Assembly: GCA_945869935.1 (NCBI GenBank)
Contig: CAMBSA010000012.1
Location: 1 to 12,192 of the forward strand
Origin: Bordetella parapertussis
GTDB lineage: Bacteria > Pseudomonadota > Gammaproteobacteria > Burkholderiales > SG8-39
Direction: 5' to 3'
Length of the DNA stretch: 12,192 nt
The notes below the pieces were generated by a model that was not told the origin of the DNA, searched no databases, and worked only from the letters and a program-made list of their open reading frames with translations. This document shows, piece by piece, positions 7,020-12,192 of the stretch (positions within the stretch are counted from its first letter, which is position 1; every line of letters begins with the position of its first letter). The translations under genes and the position numbers were made by a program.

Positions 7020-8390
7020 TCAGACGCGCTTCCAGCGCGTCCCCTGCAGCGTGTCCTCGAGCACAATGCCCGCGTCGAGCAATTCCTTGCGCAGCCGGTC
7101 GGCCTCGGCGTAATTCTTCGCCTTTTTCGCAGCGTTGCGCGCTTCGATTCTGGATTCGATGTCCGCATCGCCGCTGGAACTCCCGGCGCCGGTTCCTGCC
7201 TGGAAATATGCGGACGACTCACGCCCGAGCAGACCGATCATCGCCCCCAGCGCGCGCAGCTGCCGCGCAAGCGCCGCGTCCTTCGTGCGGTTCGCCGCGT
7301 TGGCGAGATCGAACAGCACCGCAACCGCCTCGGGCGTGTTGAAGTCGTCGTCCATTGCCTCGCGAAACCGCGTCGCGTGCGGCTCGTCCCAGTCCACTTC
7401 TGCCGCAAGCGGTGCGCCGTCGAGCGCGGTGTAGAGCCGCGCAAGCGCGGCGCGTGCGTCGTCGAGGTGCGCATCCGAATAATTGAGCGGACTGCGGTAA
7501 TGCGCGCGAAGGATGAAAAAGCGCACCACCTCCGCGTCATAGCTCTTCAGTATTTCGCGAATGGTGAAGAAGTTGCCGAGAGACTTGGACATCTTCTCGT
7601 TGTCCACGCGCACGAAGCCGTTGTGCATCCAGGTGTTCACGAAGTGCTCGACGCCCGCGCCTTCGGACTGCGCGATCTCGTTCTCGTGATGCGGGAACTG
7701 CAGGTCCTGTCCGCCGCCGTGGATGTCGAAGTGCGCACCGAGCAGCTTGGTGCCCATCGCGGAACACTCGATATGCCAGCCCGGCCGGCCCGCGCCCCAG
7801 GGCGATTTCCAGAAGGGCTCGCCCTCCTTCGCCTTTTTCCAGAGAACGAAATCCAGCGGATCCTGCTTTCCCTGGTCCACGTCCACGCGCTCGCCCGCGC
7901 GCAGGTCCTCGAGCGACTTGCCTGAAAGTTTTCCATACCCGGGGAACTTCCTCACCGAGTAGTTCACGTCACCGCCCTGCGCCTCGTAGGCAAGGCCATT
8001 GCCGATGAGCTTGCCGATCATCGACTGCATCTCTTCGATGTAATCGGTCGCGCGTGGTTCGGCGTCGGGCTTTTGCACGCCGAGCGCCGCCGCATCCTCG
8101 TCCATCGCGCGGATGAACCGCTCGGTGAGCTGCGAGAAGGTCTCGTTGTTCTCGATCGCGCGCTTGATTATCTTGTCGTCGATATCGGTGATGTTGCGCA
8201 CATAGGTGAGCTGGTAGCCGCTTGCGCGCAGCCAGCGCTGCACCACATCGAACACCACCATCACCCGCGCATGGCCGAGATGACAGAAGTCGTAGACCGT
8301 CATGCCGCAGACATACATGGCCACGCGCGGAGGCGCGATCGGGACGAAGGTTTCTTTTGCCCGCGTCAGGGTGTTATAGATTCTGAGCAT
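7020..8390 (-). CDS. cysS: Cysteinyl-tRNA synthetase
   Basis: Class I aminoacyl-tRNA synthetase that charges tRNA-Cys with cysteine using ATP. The 456-residue product has the normal length. Seen in the translation: the catalytic Rossmann fold with the HIGH-type motif HLGH (37-40); zinc ligands expected at Cys28 (YVCGMTVYD), Cys209 (WHIECSAM), His234 and Glu238 (FPHHENE); the KMSKS motif (266-270) followed by LGNFFT; and the anticodon-binding C-terminus ending GTRWKRV. The ATG at 8390 gives MLRIYNTL, the family-typical start. The frame stays open to 8501, but those extra 37 residues are unconserved. No Shine-Dalgarno is visible in front of 8390. It is divergent from the TPR gene and convergent with dnaJ, so it is probably transcribed alone. 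Confidence 0.98.
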   Translation of the reverse strand: MLRIYNTLTRAKETFVPIAPPRVAMYVCGMTVYDFCHLGHARVMVVFDVVQRWLRASGYQLTYVRNITDIDDKIIKRAIENNETFSQLTERFIRAMDEDAAALGVQKPDAEPRATDYIEEMQSMIGKLIGNGLAYEAQGGDVNYSVRKFPGYGKLSGKSLEDLRAGERVDVDQGKQDPLDFVLWKKAKEGEPFWKSPWGAGRPGWHIECSAMGTKLLGAHFDIHGGGQDLQFPHHENEIAQSEGAGVEHFVNTWMHNGFVRVDNEKMSKSLGNFFTIREILKSYDAEVVRFFILRAHYRSPLNYSDAHLDDARAALARLYTALDGAPLAAEVDWDEPHATRFREAMDDDFNTPEAVAVLFDLANAANRTKDAALARQLRALGAMIGLLGRESSAYFQAGTGAGSSSGDADIESRIEARNAAKKAKNYAEADRLRKELLDAGIVLEDTLQGTRWKRV

Positions 8391-8458
8391 GCCGAAGGAG
8401 CGGAAGCAGACGTTGGAACAGGGGTTGAACGGGGCCTGGATCAGGGCCGGATTCCGCG

Positions 8459-8482
8459 GCCGGCGCGGGTACGTCCGCCGGC
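8459..8482. repeat. GC-rich inverted repeat in the cysS / TPR divergent region
   Basis: GCCGGCG (8459-8465) and CGCCGGC (8476-8482) form a perfect 7-bp inverted repeat around 10 bases. It is followed on the plus strand by A6, the wrong polarity for a terminator on either strand. It lies about 70 bp upstream of the cysS start and about 50 bp upstream of the -35 region for the TPR gene. It could be a cysS leader hairpin or a protein-binding site, but GC-rich repeats of this size also occur by chance. Confidence 0.25.
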
Positions 8483-8533
8483 GGCAAAAAAGCTTGGGCA
8501 ACTTGACAGGAAACCCGCAAAAACTATTGATTA

Positions 8534-8563
8534 TTGTGGATTTTGCGGTGATCTTGCTACAAT
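8534..8563 (+). promoter_or_regulatory. extended -10 sigma-70 promoter for the TPR / YkuD operon
   Basis: TGCTACAAT at 8555-8563 combines the extended -10 dinucleotide TG with TACAAT (5 of 6 to TATAAT). An 18-bp gap upstream gives a weak -35, TTGTGG (8534-8539). Transcription would start near 8570, about 30 nt before the ATG at 8601. The surrounding 8484-8570 stretch is clearly more AT-rich than its neighbours. A perfect TTGACA at 8503-8508 is also present but has only poor -10 partners at normal spacing. Confidence 0.6.
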
Positions 8564-8600
8564 GCTCGGATGCCTAAAACATGCCGGGAAGTATAGCACG

Positions 8601-9680
8601 ATGGCCCGTTTCCCTTCGCTTCTCGCCGCGCTTCTCACCGCCTCCACGGCGTTCCTGTTGTCTGCCGGCGCTGTGCACGCCGATGAACTCCAGAACATCG
8701 GCAAACTCCTCAAGCAGGGCCAGCAGGCGCAGGCGCTCGAACGCGTCAATCAGTATCTCGCGCAAAAACCGAAGGACGCGCAGGGCCGGTTTCTCAAGGG
8801 CCTGATCCTCACCGAACAGAACAAGGCGGCTGATGCGATCGACGTCTTCACCAAACTCACCCAGGATTACCCCGAGCTTCCCGAGCCGTACAACAATCTC
8901 GCGGTGCTCTACGCGGCGCAGGGGCAGTACGAAAAAGCGCGCCAGTCGCTCGAGATGTCCATCCGCACGCACCCAGCCTATGCCACCGCCTACGAAAACC
9001 TCGGCGATGTGTACACCAAGCTCGCAAGCCAGGCGTACGACAAGGCCCTGCAACTCGACTCCGGTAACGCCGGTGCGCAGTCCAAACTCGCCCTGATCCG
9101 CGATCTGATCGGCGGGCGCGGCCAGCAACGCCCGACAGCGAGCACTTCGGGCGGCCGCATCAACGAGCAGCAGCGTCCCGGTCCGACCGTGGTTGCCTCC
9201 GCGCAGAAGGCGGCCGCTCCCGCTGCTCCGGCGGCCGCACCAGCGGCTCCGGCCGCTGCGCCTGCGGCTTCCGCCACACCACCCGCGACCGAAGCCAAAT
9301 CCGCGAAAGCCCCGGAGAAGGCCGCCGAACCAAAGACCGGCAATGACGACGTCGTCAAGGCAGTTCGCGCATGGGCCGCGGCATGGGCATCAAAGGACGT
9401 GAACGGCTATCTCGCGCATTACGCAAAGGAATTCAAAGCACCCAAGGGCGAATCCCGCGCCGACTGGGAAAAGGGTCGTCGCCAACGGATCATGGCGCCG
9501 AAAAAAATCGAAGTCGGCGTCGAATCCCCGAAGGTCCGGATGATCGATGACACGCACGCCACGGTGACCTTCCGCCAGAACTACCTTTCGGATTCGCTCA
9601 GCATCTCCAGCACCAAGACGCTGAGTCTTGTTCGAGTCAACGACCGCTGGCTCATCCGCGAGGAGCGGGTCGGAAGCTGA
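8601..9680 (+). CDS. Exported TPR protein with C-terminal NTF2-like (Cds6-type) domain
   Basis: Function not established; probably a periplasmic scaffold or partner for the YkuD enzyme encoded next. The 359-residue product starts with a signal peptide (1-27, probable cleavage AVHA/DEL). TPR-type helices span about 29-165 (for example the repeat from PEPYNNLAVLYAAQGQYEKA, 95-114). The last repeat (YENLGDVYTKLASQAYDKAL) is several residues short. A low-complexity linker (about 170-250) contains an Ala/Pro run. An NTF2-like domain fills 251-355 (AWAAAWASKDVNGYLAHY). This domain is clearly related to the C-terminus of the downstream protein: both share W-x(3)-W-x-S-x-D, YLAHY-x-K-x-F, VTF-x-Q-x-Y and a terminal W-x-I. 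The ATG at 8601 is chosen because it begins the signal peptide; the upstream open frame is antisense to cysS. Its TGA overlaps the next ATG by one base. Confidence 0.9.
   Translation: MARFPSLLAALLTASTAFLLSAGAVHADELQNIGKLLKQGQQAQALERVNQYLAQKPKDAQGRFLKGLILTEQNKAADAIDVFTKLTQDYPELPEPYNNLAVLYAAQGQYEKARQSLEMSIRTHPAYATAYENLGDVYTKLASQAYDKALQLDSGNAGAQSKLALIRDLIGGRGQQRPTASTSGGRINEQQRPGPTVVASAQKAAAPAAPAAAPAAPAAAPAASATPPATEAKSAKAPEKAAEPKTGNDDVVKAVRAWAAAWASKDVNGYLAHYAKEFKAPKGESRADWEKGRRQRIMAPKKIEVGVESPKVRMIDDTHATVTFRQNYLSDSLSISSTKTLSLVRVNDRWLIREERVGS
9210..9269 (+). repeat. Ala/Pro low-complexity linker in the TPR protein
   Basis: Twenty codons here encode only Ala and Pro, in irregular AAP/AAAP units, linking the TPR part to the NTF2-like domain. 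Synonymous codons vary between units, so the run is not a recent exact DNA expansion. Such linkers are typical of flexible periplasmic spacers. Confidence 0.7.
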
Positions 9681-10906
9681 TGGGCCGGATACTCTCCGCT
9701 CTCCTTGCCGTACTGGCAGTCTCCTTCGCCACGGCCCTCGTTCTGTCCGTCCCGCCGGCGGTCCCCTCGGCGACCGCGAAGTCCGCCTCGCGTTCTTCGC
9801 AAACCGGCGGCACGCCCGAAGCCAAGCTCTCCGCAGTATTCGAGGAAATCGGCCGGCAGCGCTTTGACACCGCCCTCGACCAAGTCGACAAGTTGCTAGC
9901 CGAGCATCCGAACTTCCGGCTCGCACACCTGATCCGCGGCGACCTGTTGCTGGCCCGCACCCGACCCTTGTCAACGATGGGCAATGCGCCCAACGCTCCG
10001 GTCGAGCGCATGTCCGACCTGCGCGCGGAAGCGATCGCCCGGCTGCGCGGCTATCGTGAAAAGCCGGGCAGCGAAAAGCTTCCGCGCTACCTGTTACAGA
10101 TGCGTCCCGACCAGGAATACGCGGTGGTGGTTGACACCGGCCGCTCGCGGCTCTACCTGTACCGCAACGACCGCGGCCGCCCCCGGCTGGTATCGGACTA
10201 TTACGTAAGCTCGGGCAAGCGCGGCTCGCAAAAGACCCGCGAGGGTGACCAGAAAACGCCGGTCGGCGTGTACCACGTCACCTCCAGCCTGCCTCGCGCC
10301 AAGCTCACCGACTTCTACGGATCTGGCGCCTTCCCCATCAACTACCCGAACGAATGGGACCGTCGCCAGGGCCGCAACGGGCACGGCATCTGGCTGCACG
10401 GCACACCCTCGGACACCTATAGCCGTCCGCCGCGTGCAAGCGATGGCTGCGTCGTGCTCACCAACGGCGACCTCGACCTCGTCGCCAAGACCATCCAGGT
10501 CGGTGTCACCCCGGTGGTCATCAGCGACGAAATTCAGTGGGTATCCACCGACGCGTGGACGAGCGAACGCCAGCAGTTCGCCAACCAGATCGACCAGTGG
10601 CGCCGCGACTGGGAAAGCCGGGACACCGCGAAATACCTGGCCCACTACTCGAAGGACTTCCGCTCGGGCAACGACACCCTCGCCCACTGGCGCGACCAGA
10701 AGGAACGCGTCAACACCGGCAAGACCTGGATCAAGGTGAAGCTCGGCGAGCTGTCCTTCTTTCGCAGCCCCGGCAAGGAAGACCTGATGGTCGTCACCTT
10801 CGAGCAGGAATACCGCTCGAACAACCTCAACAACGTCATGAAGAAGCGCCAGTACTGGATGCGCGAAGGCAATGCCTGGCGCATCGTGTCCGAAGGCGCC
10901 GCCTGA
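9680..10906 (+). CDS. Exported YkuD-domain L,D-transpeptidase / L,D-carboxypeptidase, Csd6-like architecture
   Basis: Predicted periplasmic peptidoglycan enzyme acting on the L-Lys/mDAP-D-Ala bond of tetrapeptide stems. The 408-residue product has a hydrophobic export signal (about 1-33). A TPR-like helical segment follows (49-93, [20 protein letters not shown]). The YkuD domain spans about 145-285, with [12 protein letters not shown] (189-200), His240 in HGIWLHGTP and the nucleophile Cys257 in [11 protein letters not shown]-terminal NTF2-like domain fills 300-405. This order (helical N-domain, YkuD, NTF2-like) is that of Helicobacter Csd6 and Campylobacter Pgp2, which are L,D-carboxypeptidases controlling cell shape, so trimming rather than cross-linking is plausible. 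The motif SDGCVV departs from the common SHGC(I/V)R. The ATG overlaps the preceding TGA (TGATG), implying translational coupling. Substrate activity is inferred, not shown. Confidence 0.93.
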   Translation: MGRILSALLAVLAVSFATALVLSVPPAVPSATAKSASRSSQTGGTPEAKLSAVFEEIGRQRFDTALDQVDKLLAEHPNFRLAHLIRGDLLLARTRPLSTMGNAPNAPVERMSDLRAEAIARLRGYREKPGSEKLPRYLLQMRPDQEYAVVVDTGRSRLYLYRNDRGRPRLVSDYYVSSGKRGSQKTREGDQKTPVGVYHVTSSLPRAKLTDFYGSGAFPINYPNEWDRRQGRNGHGIWLHGTPSDTYSRPPRASDGCVVLTNGDLDLVAKTIQVGVTPVVISDEIQWVSTDAWTSERQQFANQIDQWRRDWESRDTAKYLAHYSKDFRSGNDTLAHWRDQKERVNTGKTWIKVKLGELSFFRSPGKEDLMVVTFEQEYRSNNLNNVMKKRQYWMREGNAWRIVSEGAA

Positions 10907-10929
10907 TCCGGCACCGCCGTGATTTTTTT
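10895..10929 (+). terminator. imperfect hairpin plus T7 after the YkuD gene
   Basis: GGCG (10895-10898) can pair with CGCC (10915-10918) and GCC (10901-10903) with GGC (10910-10912), with a small internal bulge and a 6-nt loop over the stop codon. T7 follows at 10923-10929. The stem is weak and interrupted, so termination would be partial. The ribosome binding site of the next gene lies just behind it. Confidence 0.35.
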
Positions 10930-10947
10930 CACTTCAAAGGAAACCCC

Positions 10948-11529
10948 ATGAAACACCTGATCGCCTTCGTCGCGGCGTGCGCAGCCGCGCTCAGTTTCGC
11001 CGGCAGTGCCACCGCGCAGCAAAATCCGAAAGTGGAAGTGAAGACCAGCCGCGGCACGCTGCAGATCGAGCTCTTTGCCGACAAGGCACCCAAGACAGTG
11101 GCCAACTTCCTGCAGTACGTGGAGAGCGGCCACTACAAGGGCACGATCTTCCACCGCGTGATCGACGGCTTCATGATCCAGGGCGGCGGCTTTGACCGCG
11201 ACATGCGCGAGAAAAAGACCCGCGACCCGATCCAGAACGAAGCCGGCAACGGCCTGAAGAACACCGTGGGCACGCTCGCGATGGCGCGCACGCCCAACCC
11301 GCACTCGGCAAGCGCCCAGTTCTTCATCAACCTGAAGGAAAACGACTTCCTCAACTATCGCGAAGCCACCAACCAGGGCTACGGCTACGCGGTATTCGGC
11401 AAGATCACCCAGGGCATGGATGTCGTCAACACCATCGCCAAGGTCTCAACCGCCAGCGCCGGCCCGCATCAGGACGTGCCGCGCGAACCGATCGTCATCG
11501 AATCCGTCACCCTCATCAAAGGAAAATGA
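10948..11529 (+). CDS. ppiA: Periplasmic cyclophilin-type peptidyl-prolyl cis-trans isomerase
   Basis: Catalyses cis-trans isomerisation of X-Pro bonds, here in exported proteins. The 193-residue product has a signal peptide (1-23, cleavage near SATAQ). The cyclophilin fold follows: [17 protein letters not shown] (66-82) carries the catalytic Arg70 with Phe75 and Gln78; [18 protein letters not shown] (97-114) and [11 protein letters not shown] (119-129) complete the active-site groove. It has the short loops of bacterial enzymes and lacks the Trp that gives human CypA strong cyclosporin binding. The start is fixed by the Shine-Dalgarno AAAGGAAA ending a few bases before the ATG and by the signal peptide; a longer open frame upstream is a shadow of the YkuD gene. 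ppiB begins 4 bp after its stop. Confidence 0.96.
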   Translation: MKHLIAFVAACAAALSFAGSATAQQNPKVEVKTSRGTLQIELFADKAPKTVANFLQYVESGHYKGTIFHRVIDGFMIQGGGFDRDMREKKTRDPIQNEAGNGLKNTVGTLAMARTPNPHSASAQFFINLKENDFLNYREATNQGYGYAVFGKITQGMDVVNTIAKVSTASAGPHQDVPREPIVIESVTLIKGK

Positions 11530-11533
11530 TCCC

Positions 11534-12025
11534 ATGATCCGTCTGCACACCAACCACGGCGCAATCGACATCGAACTCGACGCCGCCCACGCCCCGATCA
11601 GCGCGAAGAACTTCACCGACTACGTTGAAAGCGGCCACTACGCCAACACCGTGTTCCACCGCGTGATCTCGGGCTTCATGGTCCAGGGCGGCGGCTTCGA
11701 GCCGGGCATGAACCAGAAACCCACCCAAGCCAACATCAAGAACGAAGCCAACAACGGGCTTAAGAACGACAAGTACACCGTCGCGATGGCGCGCACCCCC
11801 GATCCGCATTCGGCGAGTTCGCAGTTCTTCATCAACGTGAAGAACAACGACTTCCTCAACTTCAGAAGCGAAACCCCCGATGGCTGGGGTTACTGCGTGT
11901 TCGGCAAGGTCGTGGCCGGCCAGGACGTGGTCGACAAGATCACCGCCGTTCGCACCGGCCGCAAGGATTTTCACGATGACGTGCCGCTCGACGATGTGCT
12001 GATCGAGCGCGCGGAAGTCATCTAG
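11534..12025 (+). CDS. ppiB: Cytoplasmic cyclophilin-type peptidyl-prolyl cis-trans isomerase
   Basis: Cytosolic X-Pro isomerase of 163 residues, the normal PpiB length. It has no signal peptide and starts [16 protein letters not shown]. The catalytic strand [17 protein letters not shown] (39-55) contains Arg43; [18 protein letters not shown] (70-87) and [11 protein letters not shown] (92-102) follow. The ATG at 11534 lies 4 bp beyond the ppiA stop, and its Shine-Dalgarno (AAAGGAAA) is inside the last ppiA codons, so the two are co-transcribed and probably coupled. The close similarity to the PpiA core, motif by motif, shows a tandem duplication with one copy gaining or losing an export signal. 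The pair order ppiA-ppiB-lpxH is familiar from betaproteobacterial genomes. Confidence 0.97.
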   Translation: MIRLHTNHGAIDIELDAAHAPISAKNFTDYVESGHYANTVFHRVISGFMVQGGGFEPGMNQKPTQANIKNEANNGLKNDKYTVAMARTPDPHSASSQFFINVKNNDFLNFRSETPDGWGYCVFGKVVAGQDVVDKITAVRTGRKDFHDDVPLDDVLIERAEVI

Positions 12026-12043
12026 GCCAGGTCTTCGGAACCC

Positions 12044-12080
12044 ACGGGCGCAAAAGGCCACACCATCCGAATGCGCCCGT
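12044..12080 (+). promoter_or_regulatory. perfect 9-bp inverted repeat covering the lpxH start codon
   Basis: ACGGGCGCA (12044-12052) and TGCGCCCGT (12072-12080) are exact reverse complements separated by 19 bases. In RNA this GC-rich stem would hold the U and G of the AUG at 12071-12073, while the Shine-Dalgarno-like AAAGG (12053-12057) sits in the loop. It could limit lpxH translation initiation. There is no T-run, so it is not an intrinsic terminator for ppiB. A 9-bp repeat at this spacing is expected about once in a window this size by chance. Confidence 0.35.
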
Positions 12081-12192
12081 CGCTGTTCGTCTCCGACCTT
12101 CATCTCAGCCCCGTGCGGGCGGGCATGACCGAGGCCTTCGGGCGCCTGCTCGAAGGGCCGGCGTTGCAGTCGGAGGCCGTCTATATCCTGGG
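12071..12192 (+). CDS. lpxH: UDP-2,3-diacylglucosamine pyrophosphohydrolase, N-terminal fragment
   Basis: The 40 visible residues, running to the window edge, begin MRPSLFVSDLHLSPVRAG and end EAVYIL. LFVSDLHLS is the first metallophosphoesterase motif, with metal ligands Asp9 and His11; the F-x-R-L-L-x-G and A-x-YIL(G) spacing agrees with the LpxH N-terminus. LpxH cleaves UDP-2,3-diacylglucosamine to lipid X and UMP at the inner membrane, the fourth step of lipid A synthesis in beta- and gammaproteobacteria. Another calcineurin-like phosphoesterase remains possible because most of the protein is missing, but the position directly behind ppiB supports lpxH. The start lies 45 bp behind the ppiB stop, with only a weak AAAGG upstream, inside a hairpin. 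Confidence 0.85.
   Translation, partial: MRPSLFVSDLHLSPVRAGMTEAFGRLLEGPALQSEAVYIL

Noticed and set aside
6903..7925. 340-codon plus-strand frame over cysS
   Set aside because: It is antisense to the CysRS motifs. The translation is Arg/Ala/Val-rich without any recognisable domain and follows from the third-position GC bias.
8073..8600. Upstream 176-codon extension of the TPR gene
   Set aside because: The frame is open by chance across the antisense of cysS. The signal peptide starting at 8601 and the promoter at 8534-8563 fix the real start.
10537..10947. 137-codon upstream extension of ppiA
   Set aside because: It overlaps the YkuD gene in another frame. The Shine-Dalgarno and signal peptide at 10948 define the true start.
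1..12192. CRISPR arrays, transposons, att sites, tRNA or rRNA genes, riboswitches
   Set aside because: I looked for direct-repeat arrays, terminal inverted repeats with transposase motifs, cloverleaf ends in CCA and conserved rRNA blocks, and saw none. Codon usage and composition are even across the genes.

Overview
The window is chromosomal core DNA of a GC-rich betaproteobacterium. The pointers are the order nadK(-) / hrcA-hemH-grpE-dnaK-dnaJ(+), the Rhodocyclales/Burkholderiales-like form of HrcA and ferrochelatase, the coexistence of an HrcA gene with RpoH-type promoter sequences, and an lpxH gene (Gram-negative lipid A synthesis). No insertion sequence, phage gene, integrase, CRISPR array, tRNA or rRNA was seen. 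All assignments come from reading the translations; no database search was run.

Left part (1-6769): a truncated NAD kinase gene points left. A 90-bp divergent region separates it from the heat-shock block: hrcA (repressor), hemH (last step of protoheme synthesis), grpE, dnaK and dnaJ (the full Hsp70 machine). Two sequences that look like RpoH (sigma-32) promoters lie ahead of grpE and ahead of dnaK, the second over the grpE stop codon. No CIRCE operator for HrcA is visible anywhere in the window, so HrcA probably acts elsewhere (groESL is the usual target). A 10-12 bp hairpin separates dnaK from dnaJ.

Middle (6770-8600): behind dnaJ is a 64-codon orphan fragment, in the same frame as the dnaJ stop codon, that resembles the C-terminal end of a beta-rich secreted protein. 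A perfect 9-bp hairpin follows, then cysS on the minus strand. A 210-bp divergent region carries an extended -10 promoter for the next operon.

Right part (8601-12192): an envelope-related run. A secreted TPR protein and a secreted YkuD (L,D-transpeptidase/L,D-carboxypeptidase) protein overlap by one base and share a homologous C-terminal NTF2-like domain; the second has the architecture of Csd6/Pgp2-type cell-shape enzymes. They are followed by tandem cyclophilins, one exported (PpiA) and one cytoplasmic (PpiB), and by the start of lpxH, whose start codon lies in a perfect 9-bp inverted repeat. The least ordinary items are the TPR/YkuD pair, the lpxH start-codon hairpin, the orphan fragment behind dnaJ, and a sigma-54-like sequence just upstream of hrcA.
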